From: a virus
Reading direction: 5' to 3' (one strand)
Virus record (IMG/VR): IMGVR_UViG_3300042316_000346
Span: 1-29,586 of that record
DNA: 29,586 nt
Each line of letters opens with the position of its first letter. The first letter of the stretch is position 1. Below, piece after piece: positions 1-5,584 of this stretch. The notes under the pieces are model-generated. The model was not told the DNA's origin. It ran no database searches and worked only from the letters and a program-made list of their open reading frames with translations. The translations under genes and the position numbers were made by a program.

Positions 1-786
1 CCACACGGACCTATCGCCACACTTCGGGCACCTGACATGGCGCACGTGCCCTGCGCCCTCGATGACGTCGCCGGCCATGCTGGCACCCAGCGAGACACGG
101 GCCGACGGGTCAAGGCGAAGCATCCGGGCCAGCTCTCGGTCGGCGGCGTCCCGTGTCCACGGCACGCGAGGCTCGACACGGATCGCCCGCTTCGGTGTCG
201 GCTTCGGCTTCTCCTTGACGAGCTCGAGCAACCACGCCGGGGCCTGCGCCATCTCACGCGTGAACCCTGCCTCCGTGCGCCAGGAGTAGACCACGCCCGA
301 CCGGTGGACAGTGGGCGGGGCGCAGACGTACCCACCGTCTCCACGGACATCGACCGACTTAATCCCCGCCGCCTGTAGTCCCTGTGCGTTCCGCACGACG
401 CCCTCGTCGGGCCAGCGCCAGTACATGTGGAAGCCCCTCGCCGTCTCCACACCCAGCGTCGGGGAGGGTCCGTGCTTCGCCAGCTGGCCCTCGTACCACG
501 CGCCCGCCTCGGGGCCGTCGAGGTCCAGCACCCAGACCCGCGAGGCGCTGCCGGTTGCCAGCCCGACGCCCGCGCGCGGCCAGCTGGTCCACCACGCGCG
601 CACGGTGTCCGGGTCCGTGCTCGCCTTAGTCTGCCAGCCACCGAGGCGCGGGTGCTTCCCTCGCTGCTTCTCAGGGCAGGCGGCGCCCGCTTGGCACGCG
701 CACACCTGCGTGCCGGGGTCTACCTCGTAAAGCGGGTGCACACGCAACCCCGCCGCTGCATACCGCAGCGCGTATTCTCGGTTCAT
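1..786 (-). CDS. primase-polymerase (Prim-Pol), left copy, C-terminus cut by window edge
   Basis: This is the second copy of the gene at 28692-29564. The reading frame stays open from the ATG at 786 to base 1 with no frameshift or stop, so it is cut by the edge and not decayed. It keeps the N-terminal Cys cluster followed by GKHP, the VLDLDG metal-binding motif, GFHMYWRW and the SVDVRGDGGYVCAPP segment. It runs off just after the first CPKCGDRS half of the C-terminal zinc finger. Differences from the right copy are mainly at third codon positions. The exception is a small cluster around codon 126, where the right copy has TEGE and this one PDEG. In the circular reading it is the same locus from another strain. 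Confidence 0.88.
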   Translation of the reverse strand, partial: MNREYALRYAAAGLRVHPLYEVDPGTQVCACQAGAACPEKQRGKHPRLGGWQTKASTDPDTVRAWWTSWPRAGVGLATGSASRVWVLDLDGPEAGAWYEGQLAKHGPSPTLGVETARGFHMYWRWPDEGVVRNAQGLQAAGIKSVDVRGDGGYVCAPPTVHRSGVVYSWRTEAGFTREMAQAPAWLLELVKEKPKPTPKRAIRVEPRVPWTRDAADRELARMLRLDPSARVSLGASMAGDVIEGAGHVRHVRCPKCGDRSVW

Positions 787-808
787 CCACTCGCCTGCCT
801 TCGCCGGG
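1..808. repeat. left copy of imperfect 808-bp terminal direct repeat
   Basis: This stretch matches 28779-29586 at a constant offset of 28,778 bases, in the same orientation and without indels. I count about 39 substitutions by hand, so identity is about 95 percent. The first 99 bases and the last 97 bases are identical; the differences lie between. The repeat covers most of the primase-polymerase gene and 22 bases upstream of its start. It most likely reflects contig overlap on a circular or permuted phage genome with strain variation, not a real duplication. Confidence 0.95.
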
Positions 809-937
809 GAGACGGAGGGAAGGGCATCTCTGCCCCTCCCCCCTACGGGGGATCAGCCCGCGTCCGGCGAGGACACTCCATCCCTACCGGACTGCCCGCC
901 GACGCGCCAATAGCTTTTGCCTATCGGTTCACGGGAA
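787..937. other. 151-bp non-coding gap with two small hairpins
   Basis: No gene is supported here. The gap lies between the end of a leftward HTH gene and the start of the leftward primase-polymerase gene. Two inverted repeats are visible: CCAATAG/CTATCGG at 908-928 (7 bp, one G-U pair in the leftward transcript, 7-nt loop), immediately after the HTH gene, and CCCCC/GGGGG at 839-851 with a 3-base loop. Neither has a T-tract, so they may be weak terminators or mRNA-stabilising ends. A promoter for the replication genes could lie here, but no convincing -35/-10 pair was seen. Bases 787-808 belong to the terminal repeat. Confidence 0.4.
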
Positions 938-1456
938 CTAGTAAGCAGGGCTTACAGGTTCGGCTTCGCGCTTCCGTGTTACCCGCCGCCGCGCGTTCTT
1001 CGCCTTCTCGCGTTTCCTGCTCTTCTCCACCTTAGCCCGTTCCCAATTTATCCAGCGCATTAGACACGCCCTTGGGGTGCGGCCCATCTTCGCGCCGACC
1101 TCGACGTAGGTGAGCCCCTCCTTCCGGAGCCGATAGAGCCAGCGCGTGTCGGCCTCGTTCCACCGCGTCTTCTTCGCAAGGTGGATGTCGAGGATACGGC
1201 GCACGGTCGATATGTGCCGCCCCTTAAGGTCCGCGATCTCGATGTCCGTCATGCCGCCGGCGTGCAGCTCGCGGACGTCCTGTTCCTCGTCGTCGGTCAC
1301 CTGGACGAAGAAGCGGAGCCCGAGCGTGCCCTTGAGAGTGCGAACTGCGTGAGCCGACCTGTTGAGCAGACGGGCCGTTTCCGGGGCCGGCGTGCCTAGG
1401 TCATGCAACCGGCGCAGCTCGAGGAGCTGGGAGCGCGTCCACGGTCTACCGGGCAT
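938..1456 (-). CDS. triple helix-turn-helix protein with basic tail (paralogue A)
   Basis: The protein is 172 aa from the ATG at 1456, which has GAGG nine bases upstream; longer frames start inside the upstream gene. It consists of three similar units of about 40 residues near 6-45, 54-92 and 99-138. Each has a first helix beginning WTRS, VTDDEE or WNEADT, then a G-T/L-T turn, a second helix and a recognition-like helix ending in an R-rich segment (for example GRTPRACLMRW). This pattern is that of Myb/SANT- or resolvase-type HTH units. Residues 139-172 are very basic, which suits nucleic-acid binding. It overlaps the next gene upstream, a paralogue, by 11 bases. A role as phage transcription regulator or origin-binding protein is inference; no exact family is recognised. 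Confidence 0.72.
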   Translation of the reverse strand: MPGRPWTRSQLLELRRLHDLGTPAPETARLLNRSAHAVRTLKGTLGLRFFVQVTDDEEQDVRELHAGGMTDIEIADLKGRHISTVRRILDIHLAKKTRWNEADTRWLYRLRKEGLTYVEVGAKMGRTPRACLMRWINWERAKVEKSRKREKAKNARRRVTRKREAEPVSPAY

Positions 1457-1985
1457 GTAGGTGCCTCGCCCGCTTGTACGTCGAGATGACGTACCAGTTC
1501 CTGCCGACCTGCTCCCCGATGGCGCGGACACCCAGCCCGTCGTTCAGCATGGCGTCAACCAGCCGGCGCTCGTGCTCACTTAGGGCCGCGTACTTCGCGC
1601 TCCGCTTGCCACTGACCTGCGCGATAGCCGCCTTGGCGTTCTGCACCGCGACGTACTGCGCGCAGGCTTCCGGTTGCCTCGTGAGGGCCGCGCCGACGTC
1701 GACCCATGTGTGCCCCCGTGCGCGCATCTCGCGGGCCTTGGCAAGCTCGCTGGGACGCCACACGCGGTAGGTGTGCTTGGGCACGGTGCGCTGCTTCGGC
1801 TGAGCGTCGGCCAGCATGTCCAGCGCCGACCAGTCGGACGCCTTCAGCGTCGCTAGCAGGCAGTGCATCGCGCCCTCACTGCGCCCGAGCTGCTCGCCCA
1901 CCTCGCGCCAGGTGAGGCCCGTCTCACGCAGCTGGCGTGCGCGTTCGTACTCAGAGGGTCGCCACGGGGTGTTGGTGCGGGTCAT
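1446..1985 (-). CDS. triple helix-turn-helix protein (paralogue B)
   Basis: The protein is 179 aa. Its three HTH-like units lie near residues 8-47, 76-115 and 135-175. The first two open with the same WRPSE signature followed by a G-x-T-W-x-x-V-G turn (TWREVGEQLGRS, TWVDVGAALTRQ); the third has VRAIGEQVGRNW. The same architecture recurs in the gene directly downstream, so the two look like an old tandem duplication that has diverged. The start ATG overlaps the upstream stop as ATGA. DNA binding is strongly suggested by the repeats and the Arg content; the target is unknown. It may regulate the leftward operon or assist replication, being two genes upstream of the primase-polymerase. Confidence 0.72.
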   Translation of the reverse strand: MTRTNTPWRPSEYERARQLRETGLTWREVGEQLGRSEGAMHCLLATLKASDWSALDMLADAQPKQRTVPKHTYRVWRPSELAKAREMRARGHTWVDVGAALTRQPEACAQYVAVQNAKAAIAQVSGKRSAKYAALSEHERRLVDAMLNDGLGVRAIGEQVGRNWYVISTYKRARHLHAR

Positions 1986-2188
1986 GCCCCCTCCTTGTTG
2001 CGTTGAAACACGGCGAGCATTTCGTGGAAGCGTGGATGTGTCTGCGCCTTGTTGATCGATTGAGCTACCGCAGGCATGTCCTTCTGCCGACAGAACTCAG
2101 AGACTGCGGCCATGACCGCCGCTTGGTACCAATCGAATACGTCTTGGTCTGTCGTCGGCTTCTCTTTCCCTCGCTTTGCTTTCGTCAC
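1982..2188 (-). CDS. hypothetical 68-aa basic protein
   Basis: The start is the GTG at 2188, which overlaps the upstream stop as GTGA and follows a GGGAGGG ribosome binding site; the longer open frame lacks such a site. The protein has a Lys/Arg-rich N-terminus (VTKAKRGKEKP), then predicted helices containing WYQAAVMAAVSEFC and FHEMLAVFQRN. No family is recognised. It sits in a tightly overlapping chain of small leftward genes between RusA and the HTH pair. The overlap on both sides argues that it is translated. Confidence 0.6.
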   Translation of the reverse strand: MTKAKRGKEKPTTDQDVFDWYQAAVMAAVSEFCRQKDMPAVAQSINKAQTHPRFHEMLAVFQRNKEGA

Positions 2189-2601
2189 GCGCCCTCCCCC
2201 GCACGGTGAAGCCCGCGCTCGATGATGACTGAAGCGTGGTTCAGCGCAGACCATCCCGCGGCGTCGCGGTCCCACTGGCCAGCCTGCTCCCGCAGGAACG
2301 CCACCACGGCGGCGCGCTCCTGAGCGACTGCGTCAGCGACGATCTCTGCCGTCTCGTCGTGCTCGTCTACGGGCTTTCGGCCCTCGATGACGTCGCGCCA
2401 GTCGAGGTACGCGCTCTCCGAGTGCGCCATCGCGTCCTCGATCGTCGGGTCCCAGCCCTCGGGCACGTTCTGGTCCGCGTCGTCGGTAATGACCGTCCAC
2501 GACCATCCGTCCTTGGCGTGCGGGTAGATCTCTAGGACCCACTGCGTACCGATGTCACCCGTCCATCCCTCGATGTCAGCGTCTTCCTTCCACGTGATCA
2601 T
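2185..2601 (-). CDS. hypothetical 138-aa acidic protein
   Basis: The start is the ATG at 2601, preceded by GGGGAG with six bases of spacing and overlapping the stop of a 19-codon ORF as ATGA. The ATG six bases further upstream abuts the GGGGAG and is a poorer start. The N-terminal half is rich in Trp and Asp (WKEDADIEGW, DGWSWTVITDDADQ) and looks beta-structured. The C-terminal half is helical and charged (AQERAAVVAFLREQ). No known domain is recognised. It belongs to the accessory early genes; function unknown. Confidence 0.62.
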   Translation of the reverse strand: MITWKEDADIEGWTGDIGTQWVLEIYPHAKDGWSWTVITDDADQNVPEGWDPTIEDAMAHSESAYLDWRDVIEGRKPVDEHDETAEIVADAVAQERAAVVAFLREQAGQWDRDAAGWSALNHASVIIERGLHRAGEGA

Positions 2602-2657
2602 GGCCATCTCCCCAGGAGCCGCGCGAGGGCGGCGATGATGTTGACGAGCGTGCTCAT
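2598..2657 (-). CDS. 19-aa microprotein MSTLVNIIAALARLLGRWP
   Basis: This is a 19-codon ORF. Its ATG overlaps the stop of the upstream 74-aa gene as ATGA, and its own stop overlaps the ATG of the downstream 138-aa gene as ATGA. The peptide is hydrophobic with two Arg and a Trp, and would form an amphipathic or membrane-associated helix. The double 4-base overlap is the same coupling style used by recognised genes in this genome. That is the main reason to call it: it may be a real peptide, or a coupling ORF that carries ribosomes from one cistron to the next. Confidence 0.5.
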   Translation of the reverse strand: MSTLVNIIAALARLLGRWP

Positions 2658-2878
2658 CCGAGCCGGTTCCCGATCCACTTTGCATAGGCCTTCTCGGCCA
2701 GCGCCTTCGCGGCGACGTCGGTGGGCGCCATGCCCCGCGCGTCGTCGTCTGCTGCCAGCGCGGAGAAGGTCCAGCCGTACCCGTTGCCACGGTGAGCACG
2801 GTTCACGAGGAGGAGCACCTGGCTATTCGAGGTCCCGGCCTTCCAGCCGAGGCCCGTCTCCACCCACCGGATGCTCAC
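2654..2878 (-). CDS. hypothetical 74-aa protein
   Basis: The start is taken as the GTG at 2878 because it overlaps the upstream stop as GTGA; a second in-frame GTG four codons earlier is possible. The first half is beta-like with alternating hydrophobics (VSIRWVETGLGW, SQVLLLVNRAH). The second half is an Ala-rich helix (DVAAKALAEKAYAKWIGNRLG). No family is recognised. Its stop overlaps the ATG of the 19-codon ORF, continuing the coupled small-gene chain. Confidence 0.58.
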   Translation of the reverse strand: MSIRWVETGLGWKAGTSNSQVLLLVNRAHRGNGYGWTFSALAADDDARGMAPTDVAAKALAEKAYAKWIGNRLG

Positions 2879-2997
2879 AGTGCCGCCCACACGAAGAAGA
2901 GGGCCATGATGCCCATCGCCGCGATGAGGTCGTCGTGCTCGCGGAGAAGAAACGCCGGGTCATGCCAGGCGCAGCGGATCGTGTCGTAGAGGCTCAT
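2875..2997 (-). CDS. 40-aa single-pass membrane microprotein
   Basis: The ATG at 2997 is preceded by GGGAG at good spacing. The product has a polar N-terminal half with acidic and Arg residues (LLREHDD) and ends in a hydrophobic stretch, LIAAMGIMALFFVWAAL, that could cross the membrane once. The stop overlaps the GTG of the next gene as GTGA. Small membrane proteins in early phage operons often act on host functions or on superinfecting phages, but nothing here identifies a role. Confidence 0.55.
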   Translation of the reverse strand: MSLYDTIRCAWHDPAFLLREHDDLIAAMGIMALFFVWAAL

Positions 2998-3081
2998 GTG
3001 TACTCCCTGCCGGGGTCCATCCCCGACCACAAAGGAATACCCATATCGTGCGAAGCACGCAAGGGGACCGCGCGAAGATTT
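2998..3081. other. 84-bp gap with short hairpin
   Basis: This is non-coding sequence between the RusA stop and the 40-aa gene. It holds a 5-bp inverted repeat, CGTGC/GCACG, at 3047-3059 with a 3-base loop, and the ribosome binding site of the 40-aa gene at its left end. It is the only real gap in the chain of overlapping leftward genes here, so a promoter or mRNA processing site could lie in it, but I see no clear -35/-10 pair. Confidence 0.3.
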
Positions 3082-3510
3082 CTAGCAGGGCTCCACGAAC
3101 ACATCGATGCGCGCGGTGCCCACCTCGCACCGCTTGACCACGCTGAGCTGAACCACGAACCGGTCATCCTCCAGAATGCCGGCCTCAACCATCGCGTCGA
3201 GCACGATCTTCGCCACGTTGTCGGCGTCGGGCTTCGTGGCGTAGGGGATGCCGAGGGTAGCTACGCGGTCCTTCCATCGCTCCCGCGTGCACCACGCAGG
3301 GCGCGACTTCGGCAGGGGCCAGTACGCCACGATCTCCACGGCCACAGGGCACGCGAAGGGCTCGCCCTGGCGCTGCTCACGCAGCATGACGACCGCTGCC
3401 TCCATCCACGCGCGATGCTCGGGAGGCATGTAGACGCGCCCACCTCCTCGAGCTGCTCGGGGACGGGATGCGCCGCGAGGGACGAGGCCGATGGTGTAGC
3501 CGATGGTCAC
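3082..3510 (-). CDS. rusA: RusA-family Holliday junction resolvase
   Basis: The start is the GTG at 3510, with GGAG seven bases upstream and a GTGA overlap with the preceding stop. It gives 142 aa, close to the usual RusA length; the longer open frame begins inside the neighbour. The family signature is complete: KPDADN at 93-98 with Asp 95 and Asp 97, K101, D105 in KIVLDAM, DD at 115-116 and K126 in LSVVKR. In the family these acidic residues bind magnesium and cut four-way junctions symmetrically. In a phage it would resolve branched recombination or replication intermediates before packaging. It complements the ERF annealing protein encoded about 0.8 kb away on the other strand. Confidence 0.93.
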   Translation of the reverse strand: MTIGYTIGLVPRGASRPRAARGGGRVYMPPEHRAWMEAAVVMLREQRQGEPFACPVAVEIVAYWPLPKSRPAWCTRERWKDRVATLGIPYATKPDADNVAKIVLDAMVEAGILEDDRFVVQLSVVKRCEVGTARIDVFVEPC

Positions 3511-3824
3511 GCGAGTCTCCGAGCGTCCTGAAGGACGTACATGCTCATCTCGTTCTGGACGCTGCCGGGGATGGTCTTCGGTGCCTCGCTCTCCCACCTG
3601 TCAGCCAGCCAGCCGTTGCGCCGGCGGCGTGCCTCGGCGACTGCAGTGGCGATGACCCACGCGGCCATCTTCCTCTGTCCATGCCAGCCGGCGTTCACGC
3701 GCGGGACCTCGACGACGGCCCCGGTCGCGGTGACGTAGCGGCACCCGCAGTAGAAAGCGGGCTCGTGCCAGACAAGGGCAGGCTCGTTCACGCGCGGGGA
3801 CCACTCCGCGACCAGCGAGGTCAC
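3507..3824 (-). CDS. hypothetical 105-aa protein
   Basis: The start is the GTG at 3824, overlapping the repressor stop as GTGA; the much longer open frame upstream runs antisense through the control region and is not credible. The N-terminal half has FYCGCRYVTATGAVVEVPRV, a CxC pair in a beta-like context. The C-terminal half is Arg-rich helix (VAEARRRRNGWLADRWESE). No family is recognised. Its coupling to the repressor suggests an early or regulatory accessory role. Confidence 0.62.
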   Translation of the reverse strand: MTSLVAEWSPRVNEPALVWHEPAFYCGCRYVTATGAVVEVPRVNAGWHGQRKMAAWVIATAVAEARRRRNGWLADRWESEAPKTIPGSVQNEMSMYVLQDARRLA

Positions 3825-4042
3825 GGCACATCCACGGCAGCTGCGGCCATGAGCTCCACCGCCGGGATGTCCAGCGCGCGAGCTATCGCCACCATCGCCG
3901 TGAGCGACGGCTTGTATTCGCCGGCCTCCCAGCGCGTGACCTGCGAGCCGGCGACACCGACCTGACGGGCCAGCTCCGCGCGTGACATTTCCAGCGTCTC
4001 GCGATGGACGCGGATCAAGGTGCCGAGGGTAGGGTGCAACAT
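3821..4042 (-). CDS. XRE/Cro-CI-type helix-turn-helix repressor
   Basis: The protein is 73 aa. It is a single HTH_3 domain with the typical order: an initial helix (LGTLIRVHRETLEMSRAEL), the HTH core LARQVGVAGSQVTRWEAGEY near residues 24-43, and a scaffold helix (LTAMVAIARALDIP). There is no C-terminal dimerisation or cleavage domain, so it resembles Cro or a short repressor and not full CI. It is transcribed divergently from the rightward recombination operon. Two palindromes lie only 5-35 bases upstream of its start codon, which suggests autoregulation. The start codon is so near the probable -10 box that the mRNA may be leaderless. Confidence 0.9.
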   Translation of the reverse strand: MLHPTLGTLIRVHRETLEMSRAELARQVGVAGSQVTRWEAGEYKPSLTAMVAIARALDIPAVELMAAAAVDVP

Positions 4043-4046
4043 GAAC

Positions 4047-4077
4047 CTGCACTATAGTGCAGTTGCGCTTAGCGCAA
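4047..4077. promoter_or_regulatory. divergent control region with two adjacent operator palindromes
   Basis: Two perfect inverted repeats lie side by side. CTGCACTATAGTGCAG at 4047-4062 is a 16-bp palindrome with no spacer. TTGCGCTTAGCGCAA at 4063-4077 has 7-bp arms around one central base. They sit between the leftward XRE gene and the rightward operon. TATAGT at the centre of the first palindrome can be read as a -10 box on both strands. In the leftward direction a TTGCGC at 4069-4074 (+ numbering, part of the second palindrome) lies about 15 bases upstream of it. The arrangement fits operators overlapping the divergent promoters of a phage switch; the binding protein is inferred to be the adjacent XRE protein. 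Confidence 0.72.
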
Positions 4078-4097
4078 GGCTCGCATAGGGTGGGGCC

Positions 4098-4337
4098 ATG
4101 ACACCACACGCTCTCGGCCTCTCCAACCTCCTCACCTTCCTCCTCGAGCACCACGCTGAGGACATCGGCGTAGTCAGCTACTCCATCACCGCGTCCACCG
4201 TCGCGCTGAAGGCACCGCCCAAGGGAGCCACTATGCTCGGCTGGGAGTGGGAGGCCGGCCCGATGCGCGGCCAGCTCATGCACCGCACGCCTTCGGGCAT
4301 CTTCATCTTCGCCCCCGCCACCGAGGTATCCGCATGA
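4098..4337 (+). CDS. hypothetical 79-aa protein, first gene of rightward operon
   Basis: The ATG is preceded by a GGGTGGGG stretch. The product starts with a helical segment (LGLSNLLTFLLEHHAEDIGV) followed by beta-like sequence (SYSITASTVALKAP). No family is recognised. As the first gene of the rightward operon, next to the operator palindromes, it would be the first product made on derepression. Its stop overlaps the ERF start as ATGA, which ties its translation to the recombination gene. Confidence 0.65.
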   Translation: MTPHALGLSNLLTFLLEHHAEDIGVVSYSITASTVALKAPPKGATMLGWEWEAGPMRGQLMHRTPSGIFIFAPATEVSA

Positions 4338-5071
4338 CATCGCACTCCCCCGAGCTGGACCAGCTCGCCACCGCCCTCGCCCTCGCGCAGGGCTCCATGC
4401 AGGGAGCGGTCAAGGACCGCACGAACCCCGCGTTCAAGTCGTCCTACGCTGACCTCGCGAGCACCTGGGACGCTTGTCGCGTCGCTCTGTCGTCCAACGG
4501 CCTCGCCGTCTCCCAGCATCCGGGTCGCCTGGAGGACGGCAGCGTCACGGTGACGACCTTTCTTCTTCACAAGTCGGGCCAGCACATGAGCTCGGTGTGC
4601 TCGGCACTCCCCCGCGACGCCAGCCCGGCCTCCGTGGGGTCGGTCGTGACCTACCTGCGCCGGTACGGCCTCGCTGCCGCCGTGGGCGTCTCGCCTGAGG
4701 ACGACGATGGACAGGCCGGCAGTCAGCCCGCCGCGCAATACGCGCCCGCTCAGCGCGTCCCTGCCCCTGTTCAGCGTGTGGCCGACGCTCTGGGTGGGCG
4801 TGTCGAGAGTGTCGAGCGCATCGCGCCTGCCCTGTCCAGCGTCGACCCGTCCTGCCCTACGTGCTCGGGGACGATGTGGGACAACCGCCCGAAGAAGCTG
4901 AGTGGCGACGCGAACCCGAAGTCGCCCGACTTCAAGTGCCGCGACAAGGCGTGCGGCGGGGTCATCTGGAAGTACGGGGAGAAGGCCCGCGGTCCCGTGC
5001 CTCAGACGCGCGGCCCCCTCCTTGACGCACCCGCGCCCACCGATGAAGACGCACCCGGCTTCCCGTTCTAA
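4334..5071 (+). CDS. erf: ERF-family single-strand annealing recombinase with C-terminal zinc finger
   Basis: The ATG at 4334 overlaps the preceding stop; the longer in-frame extension lies inside the upstream gene. The protein is 245 aa. ERF signatures are clear: KDRTNPAFKSSYADL near 27-41 continuing to STWDACR, then VVTYLRRYGLAAAVGV at 104-119 followed by the acidic EDDDG. In the family this core forms rings that anneal complementary single strands during phage recombination or circularisation. A Pro/Ala-rich linker (about 130-172) leads to CPTC at 174-177 and a CRDKAC pair at 202-207. Together they make a four-cysteine zinc-ribbon-like module, probably for DNA or partner binding. The tail ends in acidic residues and PGFPF, a short aromatic tip that could bind a single-strand-binding protein. 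Confidence 0.92.
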   Translation: MTSHSPELDQLATALALAQGSMQGAVKDRTNPAFKSSYADLASTWDACRVALSSNGLAVSQHPGRLEDGSVTVTTFLLHKSGQHMSSVCSALPRDASPASVGSVVTYLRRYGLAAAVGVSPEDDDGQAGSQPAAQYAPAQRVPAPVQRVADALGGRVESVERIAPALSSVDPSCPTCSGTMWDNRPKKLSGDANPKSPDFKCRDKACGGVIWKYGEKARGPVPQTRGPLLDAPAPTDEDAPGFPF

Positions 5072-5080
5072 GGAGTAGAC

Positions 5081-5584
5081 ATGTCCAGCACGTACGACCT
5101 GATGCGCGGCGCTGCCCGCGTCCAGATGGAGATCGATGAGAACTCCGGGCTCATCTCGGAGGACACCGCCGCGTTTCTCGTGGGATGGATCGAGGAGTCC
5201 GAGGACAAGGTGCTCGCCTGTATGCACCTGGTGAGGCGCATGGAGGTGGAAGCCGAGCTCCTCGAGGCGGAAGAGCGCCGGCTCCGCGCGAAGAGAAAGA
5301 CCGCCGAGAACGTGTCCGAGCACGTGAAGGCCCTTGCCACCGGCCTCCTCCTGGCGCGTGAGGCAATGGGCGAGGAGAGCAAGGTGAAGGGTCCGACCTA
5401 CAGTGCGTGGCTCGCGGAGACGGTGAGCATCGTCGGCCCCGAAGAGGTGTCCGAATGGCCCGAGCACTGGCGTCGGGTCAAGGTGGAGCCGGACCGCGCC
5501 GCCGCTCTTCGTGCTGCCAAGGGTGGCGCCGCGCTCCCCGAGGGCTTCGAGCTCAAGGCGACGCGAGGTGTGCGATGGCGTTGA
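5081..5584 (+). CDS. Gp157-like (siphovirus Gp157 family) protein
   Basis: The ATG has AGGAG eight bases upstream. The protein is 167 aa, and its layout matches the Gp157 family: an N-terminal helical part, a long Glu/Arg-rich coiled coil at about 45-105 (EAELLEAEERRLRAKRKTAE), then a short beta region with the characteristic KVKGPTYSAWLAETVSIV, and a C-terminal PEGFELKATRGVRWR. Family members are found next to single-strand annealing proteins in phage recombination operons; a link to phage resistance was reported for the founding streptococcal member, and the biochemical role is not settled. Its place directly after ERF fits. Confidence 0.82.
   Translation: MSSTYDLMRGAARVQMEIDENSGLISEDTAAFLVGWIEESEDKVLACMHLVRRMEVEAELLEAEERRLRAKRKTAENVSEHVKALATGLLLAREAMGEESKVKGPTYSAWLAETVSIVGPEEVSEWPEHWRRVKVEPDRAAALRAAKGGAALPEGFELKATRGVRWR

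Noticed and set aside
1-786. Left primase-polymerase copy as a pseudogene
   Set aside because: The frame is open to the window edge and differs mostly by silent changes; truncation is due to the edge.
2635-3531. 298-codon rightward frame over the small leftward genes and RusA
   Set aside because: Low-complexity Arg/His/Pro sequence antisense to RusA, which has a full family signature.
4178-5467. 429-codon leftward open frame opposite the ERF and Gp157-like genes
   Set aside because: It is the antisense of two recognised genes; composition is His/Arg/Val-rich without any domain, as expected for a shadow in GC-rich DNA.
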